DNA of 64,000 nucleotides from Euglena gracilis (taxonomy: Eukaryota; Euglenida; Euglenophyceae; Euglenales): assembly GCA_039621445.1 (NCBI GenBank), contig CP154955.1, forward strand, positions 5,198,785 to 5,262,784, given 5' to 3'. The stretch's first letter is position 1; every line of letters begins with the position of its first letter. The translations under genes and the position numbers were made by a program. Under the pieces are notes generated by a model. The model searched no databases. It worked only from the letters and a program-made list of their open reading frames with translations, and had not been told where the DNA came from. Positions 32,990 through 41,659 of the stretch are shown piece after piece.

Positions 32990-35900
32990 TTATTGGGGTT
33001 GACTGGCCGACCGGTTGGGTGCAGGTCCTGCAGCTTGGCCCACACTGCAGGGTCACTGGAGCGGTGCGTTCCTTCGGACAGTAGGACCTGCAGGGCCTTG
33101 GCTGGAGCACCTTCTCCCACCAGTGTGCGGGCGTGCCGGAGGACGGCGTCGGGCACTGACGAGGGTTCGACCCGCGCTTTTTTGGCGGTGCGTGTCTCCA
33201 CCGACGAGGCAGGCATATTCGTGGCCGACCGGAGCTCTTTCATCAGTGCCGGGTATTGGCCCTGCCTGAAGAGCTGGATGCGCCTGGAGATGGCTGTGGA
33301 AACATCCTCTGCTGCTTCCCGGCCACTGGTCGGGACAGTGCGCAGGACCAGCTTGGGGAAAGCCATGACGGCGAAGAGACTGTCACCGTTTGGCTTGGTG
33401 ACGTACTCGATGATAACGTCGGCCATGGTCTCCGTCACATCACGCTGGTTTGCAGCCGGGACGTGGACAGTGTTGGCGCGGCAGAGGAGGATGTCCTGCA
33501 GGTTGGCCGGCTGCGGTGGAATAATGAGGCGCGGGGCGTTGATCTGTCGGAGGTCCGAGCCATTGCCGTTACGGTCGATGACCATGGTCGCTGGCACGTC
33601 GTCACCGGGGTGTACCAAGTCCGGGATAAACTCGGCCGGCGGTGCGTTCCTGGGACTAGTCGGTGCTGCGCTGCGTTTCTTGCCGACGGTGGGTGCCTGC
33701 CGGTCACCTGAGGGTCCAGGGTTGCTCTCGATGTCGCCGCAGGTCAGAAGACTCCCACGACCTGTCCAGAAGGACCCTTGCCGGATGGGCGGTGGGCGTG
33801 GCTGTGTGGGGTAGGTGTGTGGGGGCGTGGTACGGGGGCTGCGTGTCACCGAAGAGGCCGAAGGTCCGGGGTGGAGGTGGATGTCGCCGCATGTCAGCAG
33901 GGATCCCCTGCCTGCTAGGGCCTTGCAGATGCTGCAGCGTCGAGACGGCAGCAGGGAGTTGCGACAGCGGGACGTCTCGCGGGTCACGCGGATTGTCGGT
34001 TGATGTGTGACCAGTGGGACGGAGTCAGCGTCGTGCAGGAGACTGCATCGCACCCAGGGCCAGTGGGAGCCCTTGCAGAAAGGGCAGGAGTCCTCGGGCC
34101 GGAAGCGGGAATCCCAGAGACCATCGCCCCACAGGACGAATTCCCGGCCGCCCAAGTTAAGTTCATACGGACGTTCAGGGTCGGAGGCGTCGCGGACCCA
34201 TTCGTTCATGGGGGGCAAGTCGTAGGAGGAGAGGTACGGGACGTGACGGTGACGAGGTGGCTGGGCAGGAGGAGGCAAGTGCTTCAGCCCTTCGGATGTC
34301 CGGGGGGGGTCGTGTGGTGGTGGCTTGACGTGGAGGTAGAGACACCAAGTGCGCCAGCGGGGGTGCGGAAGAAGCGCAGTGCCGCGAACGCGGAAGAGGG
34401 GCGTCTTCGGCAGCAGTGCGGATCGCAAGGCCGCTGCTTGCAGGTGCGGCAGGGCAGGGGACCAGTCTGGGGCCAGGACTACGGCGTGTATACCGTGTCG
34501 CAGGCCGTGTTGGAGCAATTGCGGCAGAAGGTGAAATGGTGGGTTCATCCACAGGGCCTCAGGTCGACACCACGGCTGGCCGAAGGCATTCGTGGCCTCA
34601 TCCCAGAAGGAGGCGAATTGGCTGTTGTGCGTGTCCGCGAAGGCGTCCACCAACGGCCATATGTCCGGGCTGATCCCGAGTTCGTGGAGGCACCATGGCA
34701 CCCATGTGGGATCCAGCATGTAGTCGGAGAGCGAAGAGGGAGGCCCTGGCAGAGGGTTTATATCGCCGTCTGTGAGGATCGCGTCTCCTCGTCCGGTAGC
34801 CAGGTGATCCCCGTGGATGTCAGCCTCTGCTTCCAACAGCACTGGGCAGCTTGACTGGTGCTGCAGGCACCAACTGGCTCCTGACGTGGTAGTGGACCCG
34901 CAGAGGGTGCACCGGACGTAGTAGCAGGTAGGCAGCAGTGGCGGGGGTCGCCCCCCGTCAGGGCCCGGCAGGGGCATGTCGGTGAGCCGTATGAGAAACA
35001 GGTCACTCATTTGGAGGCTGCGTAGGATGTGAAGGAGGTCTCCAGAGTCCGGTCCTGGAAGACACCAGGGTCCGGGATTAGACTCAATGTCTCCACATGT
35101 CAGCAGATTTTCCCCCCGCCCCTGGCAAGGTAGCGCGGCACAAGACAGGTAGGGTGCACGAGTCGGCACTGCGTTGTTCTGGCGGTGGTAGAGCACCTCT
35201 ATGTCCGTCCACGTGCAGCGTAGGCAGCACACTTTGTGCAGCCAGGGCGGAGGGCGGTTGGGGATGTCCGGCCAAGCTGCCGTGCACGCCACTGGGGGGT
35301 AGGGGGCGAGACGTTTCCTGGGTCCGACCCGGGGTCGTGGCGGCGATGGGAGAGGTGGTGGGACAGCTGGGGGCGGCCGTTTCAGCGACCACTGGAGGCC
35401 CTCCTCCCGGAGATGACCCGGGCGCTGGGCATGGAGCGCCTGAGCGAGGCGGATGGCCTCCCCCCTGGTCGGGATGCGGCGCGGGCAAGGCGAGGGAGGC
35501 GGTGCAGCGGCTGGCGCCCTTGCGCTCTCCAGGGGGGCGCCCCACAAGCGGTGACGGCGCACAAAGTCCAGCTCCCGGCCGTGGAATTCCCACCGCTCTA
35601 TGAGGAGGCGTAAGGTGCGGGCCACCTTTTCGGTCAAGGTCTCCCCCCCTGCCTGCCGCCTGCCCTCCCTCCGAGCCAAAAATTTGGCCCGGAGTTCCTC
35701 CCGGGGGGTCCGCCCGCAAGGGCGGTCTTTCGCGCTCGGGGGGTCAGGTGGGCCTTCCTCGGGGCTTGGGGGAGGGGCCGGCACTGTTTCCTGCCACAGC
35801 CCGGGCGGCTGTTCCACCCAGCCACCGAGCAACGTGGCGCCGTACTCCCACTGAGTACCGTCCCAAGCATAGGGAGGCCGAGGGGGAGGTGCTGCGAAGA

Positions 35901-36144
35901 TGCGGAAAGGGGCCGAGTTGTTCCTGCCGGGACCACTTTCTTGGGCCAGGTCACACAGGGGGGCAGGCAGGGGGGACCAGGGGCCCCAGGCCTCGCTTCC
36001 ATCTGCTGTGGGGTCCTCCGTTCCCCTTTGGGGGGTTGGGCCGGCTTGGGGGTCTCCTCCCTGCTGGGGGGGGGGATAAAAGGACGCGCATATTTTCGCT
36101 ATTTTAGGTAAGTAATACTCGGAGGAATTAACTCCGTGGACCAC
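32908..36144 (-). CDS. 2A-punctuated upstream polyprotein of the retroelement
   Basis: 1,078 codons open (really from 36219; no in-frame ATG before residue 379). Residues 1-300 are Pro/Arg-rich. Cys-His clusters occur at 306-320, 412-433 and 687-704. 2A-like motifs end at residues 359, 468, 761 and 811. Residues 498-606 resemble an adenine-methylase fold (LVDAFADTHN, WMNPPF, VLAPDW). Residues 1000-1050 carry the LQDLHPTGRP-type segment that normally precedes RT in this family. If the two canonical 2A sites act, translation would release separate products. An ATG at about 36092 in a neighbouring frame would join this frame if the C10 run near 36066-36075 differed in length. Confidence 0.75.
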   Translation of the reverse strand: MVHGVNSSEYYLPKIAKICASFYPPPQQGGDPQAGPTPQRGTEDPTADGSEAWGPWSPLPAPLCDLAQESGPGRNNSAPFRIFAAPPPRPPYAWDGTQWEYGATLLGGWVEQPPGLWQETVPAPPPSPEEGPPDPPSAKDRPCGRTPREELRAKFLARREGRRQAGGETLTEKVARTLRLLIERWEFHGRELDFVRRHRLWGAPLESARAPAAAPPPSPCPRRIPTRGEAIRLAQALHAQRPGHLREEGLQWSLKRPPPAVPPPLPSPPRPRVGPRKRLAPYPPVACTAAWPDIPNRPPPWLHKVCCLRCTWTDIEVLYHRQNNAVPTRAPYLSCAALPCQGRGENLLTCGDIESNPGPWCLPGPDSGDLLHILRSLQMSDLFLIRLTDMPLPGPDGGRPPPLLPTCYYVRCTLCGSTTTSGASWCLQHQSSCPVLLEAEADIHGDHLATGRGDAILTDGDINPLPGPPSSLSDYMLDPTWVPWCLHELGISPDIWPLVDAFADTHNSQFASFWDEATNAFGQPWCRPEALWMNPPFHLLPQLLQHGLRHGIHAVVLAPDWSPALPHLQAAALRSALLPKTPLFRVRGTALLPHPRWRTWCLYLHVKPPPHDPPRTSEGLKHLPPPAQPPRHRHVPYLSSYDLPPMNEWVRDASDPERPYELNLGGREFVLWGDGLWDSRFRPEDSCPFCKGSHWPWVRCSLLHDADSVPLVTHQPTIRVTRETSRCRNSLLPSRRCSICKALAGRGSLLTCGDIHLHPGPSASSVTRSPRTTPPHTYPTQPRPPPIRQGSFWTGRGSLLTCGDIESNPGPSGDRQAPTVGKKRSAAPTSPRNAPPAEFIPDLVHPGDDVPATMVIDRNGNGSDLRQINAPRLIIPPQPANLQDILLCRANTVHVPAANQRDVTETMADVIIEYVTKPNGDSLFAVMAFPKLVLRTVPTSGREAAEDVSTAISRRIQLFRQGQYPALMKELRSATNMPASSVETRTAKKARVEPSSVPDAVLRHARTLVGEGAPAKALQVLLSEGTHRSSDPAVWAKLQDLHPTGRPVNPNNLPGKLPPFPDGQHIRWEEILRELWCG
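33712..33750 (-). other. 2A-like motif 4 (canonical)
   Basis: LLTCGDIESNPGP, identical to motif 1 over 13 residues. It would separate the downstream 267-codon part that leads into RT. Confidence 0.9.
33862..33900 (-). other. 2A-like motif 3 (degenerate)
   Basis: LLTCGDIHLHPGP: His replaces both the Glu and the Asn of the consensus. It is preceded by CSICKALAGRG and lies 50 codons before motif 4, with which it shares GRGSLLTCGDI, indicating a local duplication. Confidence 0.75.
34327..34653 (-). other. methylase-like domain in retroelement ORF
   Basis: VDAFADTHNSQFASFW, then LWMNPPFHLLPQLL, then HAVVLAPDW follow the order of Dam-type phage adenine methylases (D-x-F/A...N, [DN]PP[YFW], hydrophobic strand ending in P). 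The NPPF tetrad is intact; the SAM-binding loop cannot be confirmed by eye. A similar but more degenerate region sits in the DIRS element at 20200-20460. Confidence 0.5.
34741..34779 (-). other. 2A-like motif 2 (degenerate)
   Basis: ILTDGDINPLPGP keeps G-D-I and P-G-P but has Leu where Asn is expected before PGP and Asn for Glu. It is probably inactive or weak. Confidence 0.7.
35068..35106 (-). other. 2A-like motif 1 (canonical)
   Basis: LLTCGDIESNPGP, matching the D-[VI]-E-x-N-P-G-P consensus of ribosome-skipping peptides. Separation would fall between the last Gly and Pro, with W as the next residue. It follows a Cys-rich stretch (CAALPCQGRGEN). Confidence 0.9.
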
Positions 36145-36370
36145 CCGACAGTCGAGGAATTTAACCGGATTTAATTCCCCCGAGGTTTTTCGTCCAACCG
36201 AATTAAATGTCCACGAGATTTAGGCCCGGGCCTGTACAAAAAAGGTGTCTCTTGTTTAAGCCGGCGTTTTAGAGACGCCGGGCTCAGGACAGAACCGGCG
36301 TCCCCAACCTTCGGCCAAAGGACACTCCCAGGACCAATCTCCGACCACTGATCTGCAATGTCACACCACT

Positions 36371-36886
36371 TTGCACTTCACCAAATTCCGGCGATCGCGA
36401 GGGTATTTCTGGCTGTGTCAATTGTCCAGGTATAAAATCACCCCTCGATCGAAAGCTCTTTTCATCAGACGACTGGCGATCACCACCAAATTCAGCGACG
36501 TCGCCTGGAGCTCTTATTTTCTGTCGGTGGGGAATCCTAATTTCACAACTCTGGTGCCCCCCCAAGGCCCTCAGGTCGTTGATTCGAAGAGGAAAAACGT
36601 TTCTGTAGGGTTTATTCAGCATCTTAAACCAAAAGTCACTGAAGATTGCTACAAGTTTCGACTCAGATTCTGGCCGATCCGACCATCGCGAGCGTATCTC
36701 GGGCTGTGTGCAACGTTAGGGTACCAAGTTACCCCTCGATCGAAAGCTCTTTTCAACAGACGACCAGCGGTGCTCATCAGATCTTTCCACGCTGCACGGT
36801 ACTCTATTTCCAAATCTGGGCCGATTTTCACGAGATTTGGATATCCACCCCACTGGTCCCCAGATGGCAAAATTCAGTGTCCTTGA
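36371..36886 (+). repeat. tandem dimer of a dispersed repeat, open in one frame
   Basis: Two units of about 290 bp share CCCCTCGATCGAAAGCTCTT and flanking blocks. A 171-codon frame runs through both, giving similar peptides: ITPRSKALFIRRLAI in the first and VTPRSKALFNRRPAV in the second. Inverse copies lie at 345-500, 11.9-12.1 and 26.9 kb. Open reading and amino-acid similarity hint at former coding, but no family is recognised. Confidence 0.5.
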
Positions 36887-36954
36887 TGGTTGAAACACTC
36901 ATACCAGCACCAGGGCCACTTTTGGGCACTTTTGGTGACATTTTTAGGAATGAA

Positions 36955-37265
36955 AATCGGACGCCGGGCTTTGGACAAAACCGGCGTTCCTAACGCCGGG
37001 CTTTAGGACAGAACCGGCGTCCGGAAACCGTGGGGGGGGGACGCCGGTTCTGTCCTGAGCCCGGCGTCTCAAACGCCGGCTTAAAACCGACTTAGCCCCC
37101 GAGTATGTTGCCAACATAGAAAGGATTTTGTTATTTGAGGGGGGGTGAGGGGGGGGGGGGGCGGAGCCCCCCCCCACCTATGCCAAAGTGAGCCACAAAA
37201 ACGACTTAGCCTCCGAGTATGTTGCCAACACAGGAGGGATTTTGTTATTTGAGGCTCGGATGGGG
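36955..37265. repeat. GACGCC hairpins then two ACGACTTAGCC units
   Basis: The GACGCC cluster (36955-37083) is followed by two tandem units of about 115 bp containing ACGACTTAGCC, GAGTATGTTGCCAACA and GGATTTTGTTATTTGAG. The last is similar to the inverse of the GATAACAAAATCCCC block in the 8.65-9.63 kb element. CCTATGCCAAAGTGAGCCAC is shared with 28333-28352. Confidence 0.7.
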
Positions 37266-37339
37266 GTGGAGGGGGGAGTTTTCTGCCTCTCGTGATGCAG
37301 AATGCTTGCATTTCTAAAGAATTTTCATGTAATCCTTGT

Positions 37340-38440
37340 TTCATCATTGGTTTTTTACCCCTCCGGACCCCCATCAAGGGCCCACCGACCCCCACCGACC
37401 AAAGATTTCCATCTGGGGGTGTTTATGTTGGTGTAAGGCACTTATTTGGACCCATCCGGACCATTTCCGGGTGATTTGGGCCCGCCATAGACCATTTTTA
37501 GTTTGCATAGGATTTTCTTCATGGGGGGGGGGCTTGAAAGTCGGCGGTTTGGACCCGTTAGTACCCCCCCCCCCCGTATTGCCCCCCCCCCCTTTATTGT
37601 CCCTCGGCCCCGGCCGACGGGGGGTTTTTTTTGGCTCGGCCAATGAAATTCCTTTGGTACCCCCTTATTGTCCCCCCCCTTATTGTCCGGTCGGGCCTCC
37701 CGGGGGGAGGTCGGTGGGACAATAAGGGGGGGGTACATTAGAGTGGGTAGTTGGCAGACTAGTCGGCCGACTAACGTGCCCCCCCCCTATATGGCACCCC
37801 GCTGGGAGCGTTTTGACCCCCCTGGCGACTATTAGGGGGGGGCGACAATTAGGGGGGGGGTTACTCAATGCACCCCACATTTCCATGGGTCCATGGGTAA
37901 CCCCCCCCCTAATTGTCGCCCCCCCCAAGGGGGGGGCGACTATTAGGGGGGGGCAGCAGTGTCGGAACAATTTTTTCCCAGGGGGGGCGAGGAACCGACA
38001 AAATTTGGAGCACATCCTTTTTTTCCCCGGCGCGAAGCGCCGAGGAAAATTTTTTTCATGGCACAACCAAAATGTATTTTTTTCTGTCCCCCTGGCCCCG
38101 AAGGGCCCGAGACGCTAACGCCTTTTTTGAAGTCCAATCCTCCAAAAACTCGAGCTAGAAAGCGAAATCATGGGTAGAACCCCTTTGGAAACCTCCCAAC
38201 TCAGCCCAACTGTCGACTTCGCAACCTGGGGGGGGGGTGAAGAAGCCATTTTATTCACTTTGCGCAAAATCATTTTTTTTTCGTTGACCCGAAGAGTTTC
38301 CCCCAAACTGGGCTGGTCAAGAAAATGGAGGGAGGGGGACATATGGGGATATCAGTTTGTATTCAAACAGCCAAGGTGAAAGTGGTTTGTGGGGTCCCAA
38401 AAAACAATTAGCACCAAAGGAGGGGGAAAAAAGTCGGTTT
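37340..38440. other. no supportable gene; CCTTATTGTCC/CGACTATTAGG repeats
   Basis: Contains repeated CCCCTTATTGTCCC and GGGCGACTATTAGGGG blocks with poly-G/poly-C runs and a GGCGCGAAGCGCCG hairpin at about 38028. No gene recognised. Similar TTATTGTCC blocks recur at about 42205 and 42400. Confidence 0.5.
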
Positions 38441-38444
38441 GTGG

Positions 38445-38650
38445 CCAAAATCCAAACCGGACGCCGGGTTTTGGACAGAACCGGCGTTCCTGACGCCGGG
38501 TTTTAGGACAGAACCGGCGTCCGGAAACTCCGTGGGGGTGGACGCCGGTTCTGTCCTGAACCCGGCGTCTCAAATGCCGGTTTTGATACGAAAACTGTGT
38601 CCAGAACGCCGGTTCGGGCGTGAAGCCGTGTTCCAGAACGCCGGTTGGTT
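38445..38650. repeat. GACGCC hairpin cluster plus ACGCCGGTTCGGGCGTGAAGCC
   Basis: The same hairpin family as at 3.4 and 37.0 kb, here joined to the second motif seen near 200, 3950, 27090 and 41720. 38650-39080 is T-rich with no gene. Confidence 0.75.
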
Positions 38651-39084
38651 TCATAGTTGGTATCTTGTTTTTTTCGGATGCTGTTTTTTTGTTTTTTTTT
38701 CCTGTGTTTGACAAATTTTTTTTTTAAAAAGAGCACCCACGAGGTTTTGCATGGAAAATTTTTTGATGCATTTTCTCGATCATTTTTGAAACTTCTGGTT
38801 CCTGCAAAGAGTCCCTCCACACAAAAAAAATTGAAAAGGCATAAAATTGCTTTTTTTTTCAGTTTTTGATGCTTTTGACCATTTTTGGCTGTTTTTGAAT
38901 TTTGCAGGATTCGAAGTATGGTTTGTGTGTGAGCCAGTTTTTCCAATAAAATTTCGCTTTTTTTTGATGTTTTTTTTGTTGCATTTTTGACGGAAAGAAA
39001 AAACTCGTTGTTTGTTTTTGTATAAAAAAAAATGCCAACTATCGATGGTTTTTTAACGCCCCCCCCCCCCTAACGAAACGCTTA

Positions 39085-40795
39085 AAACTGTGTTCAGCCT
39101 GCCCCGCGCCTGCCCTGAAATTCGTGTTCATGAACACGGATTTCAGGGCAGGCGCCAAAACTGAACCCGGATTTCAGGGCAGGCGCCAAACCTGAACACG
39201 GATTTCAGGGCATGCGCCGAGGCTGAACACGGATTTCAGGGCAGGCGCCGGGGTATGTGGCGTAGGGTACGGAAAAGGACAGCGTTGATCTCCAGGGCAC
39301 AAAAAACTTGAATTCATTGACTACGACAGCTGGTTCCATGGGTCCTCAACGGGTGAGGCGAGTCGTGGGAAACCAGGAAATATAAGAAACCGCGACTGAC
39401 CTTTTGCGGCCACCCCCGCAACACTTTTCCACGTTAACCTACGGCCAACGCACCTTGACATGCATGCAGCCACATGCATGCAAGGTCTGCATGGATAGCA
39501 AAGTGTTCATGGTGTGTTTCGCGGAGCGAAACAACCAATTCCCATCCTCACCCTCAGAAGCCTTTGCCACCAGTGCTTTCTGGCGGTGGACAGCAGCCAC
39601 TGGACACGACAAGTCATCTGGTCCTTATACAATGACGTGCCGTAGCAGCGCCGCATCCACACGGTCGAAAATAGCTGGGTGGTTCTTCATGGTGCCTAAT
39701 GATATCGTCAACATTTTTTTACCCTCCGGCGTAATGCCTTCTTGAAACGATCCACAGTCCAGCCGACGTAGGACTTCACTGCGCAAGCCGGCGGTGAAGC
39801 CCAACACAACCATGTTCGCACGTTGTGCCTCATCGGGATTTGACCAATTTACCCCCTGCACTAAGTCAAATTCCTCCGGCGACTAAGTCGGTTGGAGGCC
39901 GAACCACATTGTCAATGCCTTCTTCGCACGTTCCCCCGGCAAACACTGGGCAAATATTTTGTTGAACTTCGGGAACTGCCGCAATGAAGAAGGGACAACC
40001 ACTGCCTCGTTGCTCATTTTTTGGAATGCCCGAGCAACAGCATTGACGTACGTCCAGAAACAAGTTGCCCGACGGTTCCCCGAGACAAATGTTGTTCCTC
40101 TCTTGGGGTGCCCCCCCCCCACCCCCCCCGCAACCCCCCCCGCAACCCCCCCCCCCCGCAACCCGACCGGAGGCCCAGTTCTGGGAAAATTTCTTTCGGG
40201 TGGGAGATGCCTAATTTTGGTTAAAATATAGTTGTCGTGCACATTTTGGGCTCCAATAAGGGCAAATGGGTCAAAATTTTGGGTTGGCGATGCCCAATTT
40301 GGAACCAAAATCCTAATTTGATGTGTGGAAATGCCTAATTTTTGGTGGCATCATCCAAATTTTGCGACTTGGTGATTCCTAATTTTGACCTGGAAAAATC
40401 GGTTCCCCCCCCGCACCCCCCCCCCCCCCCCGCAACCCCCCGCAACACCCCCCCCCCTCGCAACCCGACTCACCCCCTCTGCTCTTGCCGCTGTTTTACA
40501 CATTGTTCCCTGTGGGGGTGGTACCAGTGCATCAACCAAGTTTGCCGTCCGTTTCAACATGAGAAGATGTATACAAAAGAGAACAAACTCTCCAAGCCAA
40601 CATTTTTTTGGCTTTCGGGGGGAAAAATGCACTAAAAATCGTGCACAAATTTCAGGGCAGGCGCCAAACCTGAACACGGATTTCAGGGCAGGCGCGGGGC
40701 AGGCTACGAACACGGTTTTAAAAAAATCGTGCCCGAGCCCAGGCTTCAGCCTGAAAGCTGGGCTCGGGTATGATTTTGTAGTAGAAACCGTGTTA
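39085..40795. mobile_element. hairpin-ended YR element, copy 3 (TGAACACGG subtype)
   Basis: The left end AAAACTGTGTTCAGCCTGCC... is inverted near 40660-40720 (GGGGCAGGCTACGAACACGG). Both ends hold TGAACACGGATTTCAGGGCAGGCGCC units. A diverged GAGCCCAGGCTTCAGCCTGA palindrome closes the right end (to 40795). The interior carries a minus-strand YR relic. The architecture is the same as copies 1 and 2 despite low sequence identity. Confidence 0.65.
39580..40565 (-). pseudogene. tyrosine recombinase relic, copy 3
   Basis: From an N-terminus similar to the other copies (LKRTANLVDALVPPP, about 40560), through CCCGCAA minisatellite insertions, to WTYVNAVARAFQKMS and FPKFNKIFAQCLPGE. An in-frame TAG at 39883-39885 follows, then SPEEFDLVQGVNWSNPDEAQ. 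Box I is GFTAGLRSEVLRRLD (G-x-R-x-x-E), followed by KKMLTISLGTMKNHPA. It extends further into the catalytic domain than copies 1 and 2 but lacks H-x-x-R and Tyr. Confidence 0.65.
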
Positions 40796-40854
40796 AGTCC
40801 ACCATGTGCACCGGCCGTGAAAACCGTGTTCAGTCCACGTGCGGTGGTGTACAC

Positions 40855-41070
40855 GTGTTTGTAACACGCTTTCCTGTAATGTACACGTGTTCAAGATCAG
40901 GGTAAACACGCTTTCCGTACAATGTGCACGTGTTACAAAAAGAGTAAACACGCTTTCCTGCAATGTAATGCAATGTTCAAGGTCAGGGTAAACACGCTTT
41001 CCGTCCAATGTACACGTGTTACGAACACGGTGCATTTGCATTGTACGGTGTTTGTAACACGGTACAATTG
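40855..41070. repeat. ACACGCTTTCC / ACACGTGTT tandem repeat
   Basis: About four units of 45-60 bp each contain AACACGCTTTCC and a palindromic GTACACGTGTTAC. It directly follows copy 3. Confidence 0.8.
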
Positions 41071-41469
41071 CAATTTTCCAAGGTACCCCATTTTTGTACA
41101 CATGTTTATTATAATCGCCATCTTTTGCGCGAATCACGTGGACTTGAACACGGTTTTCATTACCGGTGTACTCTTGTCTCTACATCGTGGACTCTTAACA
41201 CGGTTTCAACATTGTTTTGTGTTCTGATCCCGCTTTTTTACCAGGAAAACCGGGGGCACCTTCGGGATCAGAACACGAAACACCTTATAAAAAAACAAGA
41301 ATCGCCAACTGTGGGTGACGATGCTGAACATGGTTGCGATCTTCGTTCTTTGCAACAGGTTTGTTTCTGAATGCCTTCCATGGTTGATGCTCACCACTTG
41401 TGCCAAAATGACATGGCCAATTTCTCTGTAGGACACAGGGCGCCAAACATTCGTTTTCATAAGAAGTAG

Positions 41470-41650
41470 TTTTCACAGGGTCCCCCCCCCCGCATCCCCC
41501 CGCGTCCCGGATTTCGGCCGGGAACGTTTTTGGGTTGTCCAAAGAAAACTTGCACGCAATTTTGGGTGGCGCATGTGGCCACAGTCTCTCCCTCCCCCCC
41601 GCATCCCCCCCGCATCCCCCCCCCTCCGCATCCCGAAGCACCCCCAACCC
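41470..41650. repeat. CCCCCCGCATC tracts with cassette related to 25.7 kb
   Basis: Inverse orientation of the 25600-25860 cassette: poly-C runs with GCATC around GTTTTTGGGTTGTCCAAAG... sequence. Confidence 0.5.
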
Positions 41651-41659
41651 TTTTCATGT

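Larger units (their letters stand above)
28356..36234 (-). mobile_element. R2-type (RLE) retroelement with 2A motifs
   Basis: The minus strand carries a long multi-2A ORF (36144-32908) and an RT/zinc-knuckle/restriction-like-endonuclease ORF (32989-30686), as in RLE-encoding non-LTR retrotransposons. CAGGCCCGGGC at 28356-28366 is inverted at 36224-36234, with weaker similarity continuing inward (ACATTWAAT, GGAATTAAATCCGG). I therefore give these as provisional limits. Terminal inverted repeats are not expected for a non-LTR element, so the true ends could lie inside. The coding region is much more GC-rich than its surroundings. Confidence 0.6.

Noticed and set aside
34000-36107. Long plus-strand ORFs opposite the retroelement
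   Set aside because: Shadows of the GC-rich minus-strand coding region; they lack any recognisable domain.
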